DNA from: JAKEGK01 sp050116575
Lineage (GTDB): Bacteria; Pseudomonadota; Gammaproteobacteria; SZUA-152
Length of the DNA stretch: 64,000 bases
Assembly (NCBI GenBank): GCA_050116575.1
Contig: JASFOJ010000005.1
Span: forward strand, 1-64,000
Reading direction: 5' to 3'
The notes beneath the pieces are model-generated. The model was not told where the DNA came from and searched no databases. It worked only from the letters and a program-made list of their open reading frames with translations. Positions 26,837 to 35,137 of this stretch are shown in pieces (within the stretch, counting starts at the first letter, position 1; every line of letters starts with the position of its first letter). Both the position numbers and the translations under genes were made by a program.

Positions 26837-27424
26837 GTGACTGATCCGCGACAAAAATGGGATGACCGTTACCGACAGAGCGATGCGGAGGCTGGCCCTG
26901 GTGATGCGGCGCTAGTGCTAACCCAAAACGCCCATTTGCTGCCTGCAACCGGTTGTGCCCTGGACCTGGCCTGTGGGCTGGGGGCTAATGCGCTGTTTAT
27001 GGCGCAACGGGGACTGTCGGTGTCGGCGTGGGATATATCACCGGTGGCGATTGACAGGCTGCGGCAGGTTGCGGCGCAGCACCACTTGTCTTTACAGCTG
27101 GAAGTGCGCGATGTGATGAGTCAGCCGCCGGCGCTGGAGCAGTTTGACGTGATCGTAGTGACCCGGTTTTTAGAGCGCCAGTTGGCCTCACCGTTAATGG
27201 AAGCATTAAAACCTGGGGGGCTGCTGTTTTACCAGACATTTATCACCGATAAAGTGTCCGACCGGGGACCGGATCATTGCGCATATCGCCTGGCACGCAA
27301 CGAGCTGCTAACGTTATTTTCCTGGTTACGGATTCTGGTTTACCGGGAAGAAGGATTGGTGGGAACTGTCCAGCAGGGCTTTCGTGATGAAGCCCTGCTG
27401 GTTGGACAGAAAACCGAATGCTAG
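26837..27424 (+). CDS. Class I SAM-dependent methyltransferase, TehB-like
   Basis: The 195-residue protein carries a type-11/TehB-like fold: SAM-binding ALDLACGLGANALFMA, the acidic strand-2 motif SAWDISPVA, and RDVMSQPP. The N-terminus WDDRYR is typical of this family. The GTG start at 26837 is used because it opens that motif. The substrate is unknown; TehB relatives methylate tellurite and related compounds, but this cannot be assumed. It may be cotranscribed with trkH. Confidence 0.85.
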   Translation: MTDPRQKWDDRYRQSDAEAGPGDAALVLTQNAHLLPATGCALDLACGLGANALFMAQRGLSVSAWDISPVAIDRLRQVAAQHHLSLQLEVRDVMSQPPALEQFDVIVVTRFLERQLASPLMEALKPGGLLFYQTFITDKVSDRGPDHCAYRLARNELLTLFSWLRILVYREEGLVGTVQQGFRDEALLVGQKTEC

Positions 27425-27442
27425 GCGGCACACTTTAGCGGG

Positions 27443-27477
27443 CAACAACAACTAACCAGTGGTCAACAACAACTAAC
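27443..27477. repeat. 14-bp direct repeat with 21-bp period
   Basis: CAACAACAACTAAC occurs at 27443-27456 and again at 27464-27477, separated by seven bases. The 21-bp spacing is close to two DNA helical turns. It lies in the convergent space between the methyltransferase and cysB. Function unknown. Confidence 0.5.
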
Positions 27478-27566
27478 GCCGTGGCAGGCGAATCGCCAGG
27501 TTGCGAGGTCCGGGGTCAAGGCGTTGTCGTTGATACGCCGGCCACCCAAACCATGCTGTTAATGCG

Positions 27567-28505
27567 TCAGTTTAATTTCTCCTGGTCGCCTTGCATGGCT
27601 TTTTCAATAACCTCCTGGGTGATGTCCGGTGCCAGGTGGTTGATCAGTGTGTACACATATTCCCGCAGGTGCCGTCCGCGATGCAGGCAAATATAGGTTG
27701 TGCCCGACTCGAACAGGTGGCTGGCATCAATCACGTGCAGTTCACCGTCTTTATCTGCGTCGATGGAACTTTTGGCTACCAGTCCCACACCCAGCCCCAG
27801 TTTGACGTAGGTCTTGATGATGTCCGAATCATGCGCGGTTAACGCGATGTTGGTCATCAGGCCTTTTTCGTCAAACGCGCTGTTAATATGAGAACGGCTG
27901 GCAAAGGCGTAGTCGTAAGTCACCAGCGGATAGGCCGCCAATGCTTCCAGTGTTAACGGCTGCACATCGAGCAGGGGATGATTGGCCAGGGTGATGGCCG
28001 CCAGTTTCCACGTGCGGTAAGGCAGCATAATCAACTCATCGGGTACGTTAACCGGCGCCGTGGTAATCGCCAGGTCGGCCGTGCGCGACATAACCATATC
28101 CACCAGCTGATCCGGATCGCCCTGGTGGATGCGTAATTGAATCCCGGGGTACTGGCTGGTGAATTTCTTGATCAATGGTGGCAGGCTGTAATTGGCGTAA
28201 GCATGAATAGTGGCAATGGATAATGTACCTTTGCTCTGATCGTTGAGTTGTTCACTCACCTGCTGAATATTTTCCGCCTCACACAAGATGCGTTCCGCCA
28301 TTTCAATAATGGTATGGCCGGCGGGGGTAACGCTCACCAGGCGTTTACCGTGGCGCTCAAAGATCTGCACACTTAATTCTTCTTCAAGCAAACGGATTTG
28401 GGTGCTGATACCGGATTGGGCGGTATGCAGTCGTTCGGCGGCGCTGGACACGTTTAACCCGCGTCGGGCTACTTCACATATATATCGCAGTTGCTGTAGT
28501 TTCAT
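27567..28505 (-). CDS. cysB: CysB-type LysR-family regulator
   Basis: The 312-residue protein starts MKLQQLRYICEVARRGLNVS, the signature N-terminus of CysB/Cbl regulators, with the helix-turn-helix in residues 1-60 (AAERLHTAQSGISTQIRLLE) and a LysR substrate-binding domain from about 90 to 300. CysB controls cysteine biosynthesis and sulfur assimilation genes, sensing N-acetylserine. No sulfur-assimilation gene adjoins it. It is divergent from the Sel1-repeat gene, sharing a 309-bp spacer. Confidence 0.9.
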   Translation of the reverse strand: MKLQQLRYICEVARRGLNVSSAAERLHTAQSGISTQIRLLEEELSVQIFERHGKRLVSVTPAGHTIIEMAERILCEAENIQQVSEQLNDQSKGTLSIATIHAYANYSLPPLIKKFTSQYPGIQLRIHQGDPDQLVDMVMSRTADLAITTAPVNVPDELIMLPYRTWKLAAITLANHPLLDVQPLTLEALAAYPLVTYDYAFASRSHINSAFDEKGLMTNIALTAHDSDIIKTYVKLGLGVGLVAKSSIDADKDGELHVIDASHLFESGTTYICLHRGRHLREYVYTLINHLAPDITQEVIEKAMQGDQEKLN

Positions 28506-28814
28506 AGGCTCTTATCTTATCCGATGATTACTGTTCTTTATCTTAGTCCACGATTTCAATATATGCCAACAATATTTCCAAAAATTTATAACATATTGAA
28601 ATCAAAAGTAAAAAAAGCTGATTTTTCCCGTATATCCAAAGCTGTTTACCTTATATCGGCAGCAGCGAATAAAAATTGTGAGTTTGTTCGCATTTTTTTC
28701 GTGAACTTGTCGGTGCCGTCTTAAGAAATAACCCGCCGGGCCGTTCACTTTCTAAACAAATTCAGGCGGCACCACGCCGCGTCCTCGAAACCTAGCAGCC
28801 GGAGAATTGCAGTT
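28506..28814. other. Divergent intergenic region, 309 bp
   Basis: The AT-rich spacer between cysB and the Sel1-repeat gene should contain both promoters. LysR-type regulators often bind their own promoter, but I cannot identify a specific site. Open frames on the plus strand here look like chance. Confidence 0.5.
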
Positions 28815-29618
28815 ATGCGCGTCAACCCCATCATCACCAGCCGGGTATTTGTATTGATATTGGCCGTGGTGTCATTCACTGCCCTGGCTGACAATTACGA
28901 AGCAGGACTGGTTGCCTTTGCACAAGGCGACTACCAAACGGCGGAGCAACATTTTTTGTCAGCGGCAGAACAGGGTGATGCCGGTGCCAAACATATGTTG
29001 ATGCGCCTTTATACTGAACATAACGCTGAAATGCAGCGCACCGCACACAACGACAAGCAGGCGCTGTACTGGACGCAGCAGGCGGCGCGCAGCGGTATTG
29101 TCAGCGCGCAATATGCACTGGCGGAACACTACAATCATCCCGCGGCCAGTCGCGAGGAACGCCAGCGCGCTGTCCACTGGTACCAACAGGCTGTCCACCA
29201 GGGCCACCACGGCGCCATGGAAAAACTGGCTGACTTTTATCAGCGCGGTGACGTGGTGCAAAAGGACGCCGAGCGAGCGCAACGGTTATACGTCGTGGCC
29301 GCTTCCGAGTATGACGTGTTTGCCCAGAAAGGGGACCCCGCGGCGCAAAATGCGTTGGCCGGTATGTACGAAAATGCCAAGGGGGTTGCGTTCAATATCC
29401 AGGCGGCTTTGAATTGGTATAAAAAAGCGGCTTTACAGGATTTTGGCCTGGCGCAATACAACCTGGGCCGCCTCTATGCACAAGGCGAGCATGTGGAAAA
29501 AAACGAGGCCGAAGCGGTCTACTGGCTGCAAAAGGCCGCCGCCCAGGGACTGGAACAGGCCCGGGTAATGCTCACCGGGCTGCAACAGCGACCGGATACC
29601 AGTCTCGCTATGAAATAA
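28815..29618 (+). CDS. Sel1-repeat (TPR-like) exported protein
   Basis: The 267-residue product has an N-terminal signal peptide (hydrophobic core VFVLILAVVSFTALA) and about five Sel1 repeats, seen as recurrent AQYALAEHY, GAMEKLADFYQ, AQNALAGMYENAKG and AQYNLGRLYAQGE. Such solenoids mediate protein-protein contacts in the periplasm or envelope. Partner unknown. A strong terminator follows directly, and it appears monocistronic. Confidence 0.85.
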   Translation: MRVNPIITSRVFVLILAVVSFTALADNYEAGLVAFAQGDYQTAEQHFLSAAEQGDAGAKHMLMRLYTEHNAEMQRTAHNDKQALYWTQQAARSGIVSAQYALAEHYNHPAASREERQRAVHWYQQAVHQGHHGAMEKLADFYQRGDVVQKDAERAQRLYVVAASEYDVFAQKGDPAAQNALAGMYENAKGVAFNIQAALNWYKKAALQDFGLAQYNLGRLYAQGEHVEKNEAEAVYWLQKAAAQGLEQARVMLTGLQQRPDTSLAMK

Positions 29619-29633
29619 GCTGTTCGGTACCGA

Positions 29634-29671
29634 TAAAAAAACAAGCGGGCTGTGGGGCCCGCTTTTTTTTT
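29634..29671 (+). terminator. Intrinsic terminator after the Sel1-repeat gene
   Basis: An A-tract precedes the perfect stem AAGCGGGC/GCCCGCTT with a six-base loop (29643-29664), followed by a run of T to 29671. Confidence 0.93.
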
Positions 29672-29965
29672 GCCTGTGGATTAACATTGGCTTAACAAAT
29701 TCGTTGCAATCCCGACGTCCGGCGCTGGAAATTGTCGGTAATAGCGCATGATTTTATTCAAGTTTTTGTGCTGACGTGCTGATAAATAACCTTAGTACCG
29801 TTCGAAACCGGTTAACTTGCGGTGACTTTTAAAAAAGTTGCTTTCTATCAGTAAGTTATCCGTTACTACAGGTTTGGGCGCGTGAACAGGGAACGATGGC
29901 AGGGGCTGACTCTGTACCTCAACAGAGACCCATAGGTGATCTATAAAACCGATTGAGGCAAGGTT
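29672..29965. other. Intergenic leader of cheX
   Basis: The 294 bp after the terminator contain the promoter and leader of the cheX-like gene. I see no riboswitch, hairpin with T-tract or gene here. Confidence 0.5.
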
Positions 29966-30442
29966 ATGCAAGAACAATTTATTAATTCCATCCAGGAATC
30001 CATCATTAATGTACTGGTGACTATGGCCGACATGCATCCTGAATCCGGCAAGCCGTCGGTGAAAACCAGCCAGGATCCGCACGGGGACGTGACCGGTATT
30101 ATTGACCTGGTTAGCACGAAAAAAACCGGCTCGCTGGCGATCAGTTTTACCAAGCCGGTTGCGCTGGAAATCGCCCGCCGTATGTTGCGCATGGAAACCG
30201 ACACCATTGATGAAATGGTGCGAGACCTGGTGGGCGAAATCGCCAATATGATGGCCGGCGGCGCCAAAGCGAAATTGCAGGAACAGGGTATGGATTTTGA
30301 ACTGACGTTTCCGTCAGTGATCGTCGATGATGAAAAAAACATTATTCATAACAACGATGCATCAACGGTGATACTGCCTTTCGTTACCGACTCCGGTGAA
30401 TTTTTTGTGGAGCTTTACTTCAAGGAAGAGGCCGCCGCTTAA
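29966..30442 (+). CDS. cheX: CheX-family chemotaxis phosphatase
   Basis: The 158-residue protein matches the CheC/CheX/FliY superfamily in its CheX form: a single active-site helix with the E-x-x-N motif, Glu91 and Asn94 in DLVGEIANMMAGGAK. CheX dephosphorylates CheY-P or related receiver domains. GAGG lies about eight bases before the ATG. No other chemotaxis gene is nearby, so its partner receiver is encoded elsewhere. Confidence 0.85.
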   Translation: MQEQFINSIQESIINVLVTMADMHPESGKPSVKTSQDPHGDVTGIIDLVSTKKTGSLAISFTKPVALEIARRMLRMETDTIDEMVRDLVGEIANMMAGGAKAKLQEQGMDFELTFPSVIVDDEKNIIHNNDASTVILPFVTDSGEFFVELYFKEEAAA

Positions 30443-30627
30443 ATTCGCGAGACATTTGATCCCCGCAACATTAATCCGCAAGACATTGATCTGTCACCGG
30501 TAACCGGTCAATTATGTGACCGTAGCGCCGCTATTCGTTAAGGTATACTGATCACGATTTCCGTGCCCGGCCGCTGGCACGGGAGGTAATTGTTCAGGCT
30601 GACCGGCGTGCAGGTTATCAAGTTATT

Positions 30628-31077
30628 ATGAAACACGACAATAAATCGACCCTGTTTGATCAGGTGGGGGGATTACCGGTTCTGCAGCAGGTGCATCGGA
30701 TTTTTTACGATAAAATTTATGCCCATCCCTGGTTAAAACATTTCTTTGCCGGCCACGACCAGCAGGCGATCGAGGCCCGCCAGAGCGCGTTTATGGCGGT
30801 GAAAATGGGAGGAAAAGTTACTTATTGGGGTAAACAGCCTAAAATGGCGCACCGGCATTTGTATATCACCGAAGAGCAATTCGACATACGCCATGAATTA
30901 TTAAGGCAATCATTGATGGAGGCCGGTGTTTCGCTCCCGCTGGCACAACGGTGGTTGCGGATTGATGCCGCGTTTAAACGGCAAATCGTGAAGGAGTCTA
31001 TTGCGTCCTTTTACCGCCAGAGCTGGAAGTACGAACGCCGGGTGATTGTGCCAAAATCACGGGCCGCGACTCATTGA
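30628..31077 (+). CDS. Truncated hemoglobin (bacterial globin)
   Basis: The 149-residue protein fits the 2/2 truncated globin family: an N-terminal LFDQVGGLPVLQQVHRIFYD segment and proximal heme ligand His75 in PKMAHRHLYITEEQFD. The N-terminal extension of about ten residues and the basic C-terminal tail (about residues 135-149) are additions to the core. Likely roles are oxygen or nitric oxide chemistry. It lies after cheX with a 185-bp gap; cotranscription is uncertain. Confidence 0.87.
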   Translation: MKHDNKSTLFDQVGGLPVLQQVHRIFYDKIYAHPWLKHFFAGHDQQAIEARQSAFMAVKMGGKVTYWGKQPKMAHRHLYITEEQFDIRHELLRQSLMEAGVSLPLAQRWLRIDAAFKRQIVKESIASFYRQSWKYERRVIVPKSRAATH

Positions 31078-31101
31078 ATCCGCCTCTTTGTCGGCAATCG
31101 G

Positions 31102-31344
31102 TTAGCCCCGGATGTTGATGTCGGGATTCATGTTTAAATTGCCGTCTTCGTCGATAGTGCCGATCGTCGTGCCGTCAGCGCCGTTGATGACCGGTAACGG
31201 CGTCGGCAGTCCTTCGCGCCGAATGAATTTCAACGACCAACCATAGCCTTCGATACTGCGAAGCGCGACCATTTGGGCGGATGTGAGCAATTTTTCGTAG
31301 CCGGGAGGGATGGCCGGCAACCCGGATCTTTTCTCAGATTCCAC
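31102..31344 (-). CDS. Small conserved-type protein, unknown
   Basis: The 80-residue product contains SAQMVALRSIEGYGWSLKFIRR followed by a proline-rich strand and an acidic DGTTIGTIDEDGNLN beta-turn segment. I recognise this pattern from small uncharacterised gammaproteobacterial proteins but know no function. The start is GTG at 31344, because GAGGTG lies six bases upstream; a longer frame from GTG at 31380 lacks such a site. It converges on the globin gene. Confidence 0.65.
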   Translation of the reverse strand: MESEKRSGLPAIPPGYEKLLTSAQMVALRSIEGYGWSLKFIRREGLPTPLPVINGADGTTIGTIDEDGNLNMNPDINIRG

Positions 31345-31730
31345 GAGGGCACCTCGATGTTTGTAAAACGATATATTCACTGTATCGTACGGTAGTGATT
31401 GGTCTTGAGAGAATGTGAAGCAGTTCGCAGTCGTTTATGCGGCAATCTGCCTGTGCCCGGAGTTCTCGGCGGACAATATAAATGGCGTTTATGATTGCGC
31501 CCGGGGTACGTTACAATGAGCGCCGTTTGCCCGGGCAGGGTAGCCCAGCGTTGACGGGGCCGGTGATGGCTCCGTGGGTATATGGGATAGGCGTATTGGG
31601 GCAGGCGTATGAGATATATCTGATACAGGTTCGCCGCCCAGTGGGCATTTGTCATCTATCCGTTGGCTCAATTGGCTCAATAATAAAAACAGGGGCAATG
31701 TCTAATTATTTTTAGAGCTTGTATGTATCT
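31345..31730. other. Intergenic region, 386 bp
   Basis: This divergent spacer lies between the small unknown gene and the DUF1499 gene. A 77-codon plus-strand frame (31482-31715) lacks a ribosome-binding site and protein character and is treated as chance. No repeats or hairpins stand out. Confidence 0.5.
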
Positions 31731-32213
31731 ATGATCAAACATTTGAAGGGTCCGATGACGTTCGTAATATCGCTAGCGGCATTTGTGGTTGTTGCGCTGA
31801 TTGCGCTATCCATGGTGTCCCATTATTCCGCTAACCCCAGTGATCACGGGCTGCGCGGCGGGCACTTACAATCCTGTCCGGCGACGCCCAATTGCGTTGT
31901 CAGTGAAGAGGTCGATGGTAAAAATATAGAACCTCTTGATATTCATGGCATGGATTCAGCGACGGCGTGGAATAAACTCAAGGAAGCGGTCGTTGCCACC
32001 GGCGGCAAAATCCACGAAGACGATGGTCATTATTTGTGGGCCACTTATGCATCCACCGTGTTTCGTTTTGTGGATGATTTTGAGGCACGCCTGGATGCGG
32101 AAAACCAGCTGATTCAGATGCGTAGCGCTTCGCGCGTCGGCCATTCGGATATGGGAGTCAACAAGGCGCGCATTAAGACGATTGCCGCCAATTTCCTTCA
32201 CAATACCCTGTGA
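31731..32213 (+). CDS. DUF1499 protein, membrane-anchored
   Basis: The 160-residue product has one N-terminal membrane helix (TFVISLAAFVVVALIALSMV) and a DUF1499 domain, recognised by CPATPNCVVSE, a central aromatic HYLWATYASTVFRFVDD segment and the closing RSASRVGHSDMGVNKARI. The biochemical function of the family is not known. ATG at 31731 is preferred over an in-frame TTG four codons earlier. Confidence 0.85.
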   Translation: MIKHLKGPMTFVISLAAFVVVALIALSMVSHYSANPSDHGLRGGHLQSCPATPNCVVSEEVDGKNIEPLDIHGMDSATAWNKLKEAVVATGGKIHEDDGHYLWATYASTVFRFVDDFEARLDAENQLIQMRSASRVGHSDMGVNKARIKTIAANFLHNTL

Positions 32214-32302
32214 TACAGGGGGGTGCCTTTCCTTTTGCTCAGGGTTTTTATAAGACATTCCATCCAAAGAATAACTTGACCGTCAATCCGTATCGGTCAT
32301 CG

Positions 32303-33178
32303 TTAATAAAAACGTGTTTCTCCGTCCGGCCGTGTCCTGAAGCGTTTGTAGGACCATTGATACTGCGCCGGAACCTGCCGTATGCAATGTTCCACACCCC
32401 GGTTGATTTGCGTGGCCGCCGCAGTCAAATCGTTAGCCGGTAACGGCGTGTTTTGCGGGATGAAATGTATATGGTAACCGCCGGCGGCCAGGCGTTCAGC
32501 GTAACCAAAAACGATGGTGGCGCCGGATTTACTGGCGAGCTTGGGCAACAGCGTCATGGTGCTGGCAGCAATGCCGCAAAAGGGGGCAAACACGCTGCCT
32601 TCCCGTCCCGGGTCCTGATCCGGAAGAATGGCGACCAGTTCGTTGTTGGCCAGCGCTTTGTACAGGGCGCGGATACCGCTGGCATTGGTGGGTACCAGTT
32701 TGGCGCCGAATCGTTCTCTCGCCCGCTTGATGAAAGGATTTAACGGTTCCAGGCGCAACGGCCGAAACAGCGATGTCATGGGGTATTTACGGGAACAGTA
32801 CACCCCCATCATTTCCCAGGCGCCCAGATGCGGTAACGCCAGGATAACCCCTTTGCCGTTGGCAAAGCCCTGTTCCAGCGCCGTTTCCCCGCTGACCCGT
32901 TTAATGCACTTGAGCAACCGCTCGTCATCCCATAGCCAGAGGGCGCCGGATTCGGTCAGCGTGTGTCCCAACTCAACGAAACTTTGGCGATACAGCCTCC
33001 TGCGTTGTCGGGGAGGAAGATCTGGAAAGCAAAGATCAATGTTGGTTTTCAACGGCCGTTGCAGGGTATTCGGCACCAGGTAAGCTGCCAGGCCGATAGC
33101 CGTGCCCACGTCCTGCGCCAGGCGAAGTGGCAACCAGGACAGGAAGCGGAGTAACAGTTTGGCAATAGTGGCCCGCAT
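32303..33178 (-). CDS. Lysophospholipid / lipid A acyltransferase (LpxL/HtrB family)
   Basis: The 291-residue protein has the family catalytic motif HLGAWE (H-x4-E), preceded by GVILALP, and a hydrophobic N-terminus that should associate it with the inner membrane. Family members transfer acyl chains to Kdo2-lipid IVA or related lipids. The further conserved segments PDQDPGREGSVFAPFCGIAA and YQWSYKRF are present. Which acyl donor and acceptor it uses is not readable. It stands alone, with the TtcA-family gene upstream on the same strand. Confidence 0.88.
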   Translation of the reverse strand: MRATIAKLLLRFLSWLPLRLAQDVGTAIGLAAYLVPNTLQRPLKTNIDLCFPDLPPRQRRRLYRQSFVELGHTLTESGALWLWDDERLLKCIKRVSGETALEQGFANGKGVILALPHLGAWEMMGVYCSRKYPMTSLFRPLRLEPLNPFIKRARERFGAKLVPTNASGIRALYKALANNELVAILPDQDPGREGSVFAPFCGIAASTMTLLPKLASKSGATIVFGYAERLAAGGYHIHFIPQNTPLPANDLTAAATQINRGVEHCIRQVPAQYQWSYKRFRTRPDGETRFY

Positions 33179-33304
33179 GAATTACCGAATTCGTCGTCTG
33201 GATTGTTGGTATTGTTGTCAAAACAACCGCGCAGTATCGCCAATTATAAATGCTTCCACAAGCGCAAGGGGGGTTATAACAGGTTTTATGTTGCCAGCGC
33301 GGCG

Positions 33305-34096
33305 CTATTTTACTTTAGCGTCCGAAGCACGGACGTAGTATTCCTGGTTCAATAACGGGCGCATCGTGGTCAACAGGTTTTTGAACAGGTTTCGATTATT
33401 TTTTTCTTCCACGGCCAGCAGTTCTTTTATGTGCTGGCGCTGGGTGGGCATCTGAAAACAGGCCGGGCAACTGTCCGCCACCACTGGCAGGGCGCACTCT
33501 TTAGCGTATGAAGCGGTTTGCCGTTCGCGGGTATAGAGTAACGGGCGAATGACACGCAGGTCACCCTCGTCGTTAACGTAATGGGCTTTCATGGTGCGCA
33601 ACTGGCCGCCGTGAAACGCCGACATGAGAAAACTTTCCGCCAGATCATCCAGGTGTTGTCCCAATGCCAGCACGTTAAAGCCTTCGCGCCGCGCCGTGGC
33701 GTACATAATGCCCCGTTTCATGCGGGAACAAAACGAACAATAGGACGCCTTGCCCATGTGATCCACCGCCCGCTGCATAATGGGCTGTGATTGATAAAAG
33801 AATTTGACCCCCAGGGTTTGCATATAGTCCTTCAGGTGTGACGGATCATAACCTTCCACCTGAGGATCAACGGTGATGGCGGCCACGTCAAAATCCACCG
33901 GAGCATGGCGTTTTAAGTGGAGTAAGATGTGTAACAGGGTTAGTGAGTCCTTGCCGCCGGACACGGCGACCAGGATTTTATCCCCGGTTTGTACCATGTT
34001 GTAATCGGCGATGGCTTTGCCCACAGGCCGCAGTAATGCCTTGGGGGGGGTAATCGTCGTGGCGTTAATTGGTTCAACCATATTTACTACAACCAT
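33305..34096 (-). CDS. TtcA-family tRNA thiolation PP-loop ATPase
   Basis: The 263-residue protein has the PP-loop SGGKDS (about 46-51), a CSFC pair and a CPAC motif in the positions where TtcA holds its [4Fe-4S] cluster, and the block RPLLYTRERQ. TtcA makes 2-thiocytidine at tRNA position 32. The loop that reads LGHHRDD in E. coli TtcA is LGQHLDD here, and the C-terminal end differs, so it may be a TtcA-like paralogue. The start may be ATG at 34096 or ATG at 34081; neither has a clear ribosome-binding site. Confidence 0.8.
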   Translation of the reverse strand: MVVVNMVEPINATTITPPKALLRPVGKAIADYNMVQTGDKILVAVSGGKDSLTLLHILLHLKRHAPVDFDVAAITVDPQVEGYDPSHLKDYMQTLGVKFFYQSQPIMQRAVDHMGKASYCSFCSRMKRGIMYATARREGFNVLALGQHLDDLAESFLMSAFHGGQLRTMKAHYVNDEGDLRVIRPLLYTRERQTASYAKECALPVVADSCPACFQMPTQRQHIKELLAVEEKNNRNLFKNLLTTMRPLLNQEYYVRASDAKVK

Positions 34097-34481
34097 ATTG
34101 ACTATATGCTACATTTGCGACTGCTGCGGTTTTCTGCTGTACACTGTTGCTTGGTCGCTTGAGCGTCTTGCTCGGTGCCGTAATGAAAGCTCTCGTGCAA
34201 CAGGCGGGCGGAGTCACAGCATCAATTAATCAAGTGTATCGCGGGAATCGCCACGATTGCGAATTTTTACCACGGAATTACAATATGCGAATAAATGATA
34301 ACTATATTTGGCGGTGGCTAACCGCGACCGGTATGCTGCCGGCCCGCTGAAACCGATCGCGACGCGGGCATCGCCATGCAACAATACACGGTATTGTTTG
34401 TCACTATAACGGACTGCACGAAAATACACAGCGCGACGTCGCTGTGACCATTGCACGGACATTAGATAAAGGAAAATCGCT
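34097..34481. other. Divergent intergenic region with two inverted repeats, 385 bp
   Basis: The spacer between the TtcA-family and rhodanese genes contains AACAATAC-ACG-GTATTGTT (34380-34398) and ACAGCG-N6-CGCTGT (34428-34445), both within about 100 bases of the rhodanese start. Either could be an operator. No coding sequence is apparent. Confidence 0.5.
34380..34398. promoter_or_regulatory. Inverted repeat upstream of the rhodanese gene
   Basis: Two perfect 8-bp arms, AACAATAC and GTATTGTT, are separated by ACG. The centre lies about 93 bases before the rhodanese ATG. The size suits a dimeric repressor or activator; the regulator is unknown. Confidence 0.35.
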
Positions 34482-34910
34482 ATGCCGGAAACCCAGGTAA
34501 AAACCTTGTTACCCAAGGAAGCCTACGAATTAATTCAAGATAACCCCAGTGCCACCATGATCGACGTGCGCTCAGGGATGGAATTTTTATTTGTGGGCCA
34601 TCCCGTGGGTGCGATTCATATTCCGTGGATTGATGAGCCGGACTGGGTGGTGAACCCCAATTTCATCAAGCAGGTGCGCCAGGTGATGCTGGGAGGCTTG
34701 ACCTGCGACGATGTCGACGGTTGTGCGCCGGTGGTACTGATATGCCGTTCCGGTAAACGGTCCCACGAAGCGGGCACGCTGCTGGTTAAAGACGGCTTTC
34801 CGGACGTGTATAATGTCCTGGAGGGATTTGAGGGACCGCTGGACGAAAAACATCACCGCAGCGCCGTCGGTGGCTGGCGTTTTCATGGATTACCCTGGGA
34901 ACAATGCTAA
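34482..34910 (+). CDS. Rhodanese-domain sulfurtransferase
   Basis: The 142-residue single-domain rhodanese has its catalytic cysteine at Cys88 in the loop CRSGKRS, preceded by VVLI, and the entry motif MIDVR. The six-residue active loop favours sulfur transfer from persulfide carriers. AAGGA precedes the ATG at proper spacing. No signal peptide, so cytoplasmic. It lies upstream of metH, but a 227-bp gap makes joint transcription doubtful. Confidence 0.92.
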   Translation: MPETQVKTLLPKEAYELIQDNPSATMIDVRSGMEFLFVGHPVGAIHIPWIDEPDWVVNPNFIKQVRQVMLGGLTCDDVDGCAPVVLICRSGKRSHEAGTLLVKDGFPDVYNVLEGFEGPLDEKHHRSAVGGWRFHGLPWEQC

Positions 34911-35137
34911 AATAAACAATGTTGAAATAATCGTTATATTCATCAAGTTGACCACCTGCTGTCATCATCGCTTAACTTTCTGATTATCAAAAACAATTTT
35001 AGATTTTGGCCGGCTTCCAGGCGGTTAACTGGCTCCCAATAAGCCAATTTTACCGATTCCGTGTTAGAATAGTCGGCTTTTCCCTGCGGACCCTATTATC
35101 TATTGTTCAAACCCAAAACGGGTCGAAAAGGATTAAT

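Noticed and set aside
31482..31715. 77-codon plus-strand frame before the DUF1499 gene
   Set aside because: No ribosome-binding site, no recognisable composition, and the downstream gene has a better start.
34911..35137. Possible SAH or cobalamin riboswitch before metH
   Set aside because: I looked for the conserved cores and B12 box and found no match.
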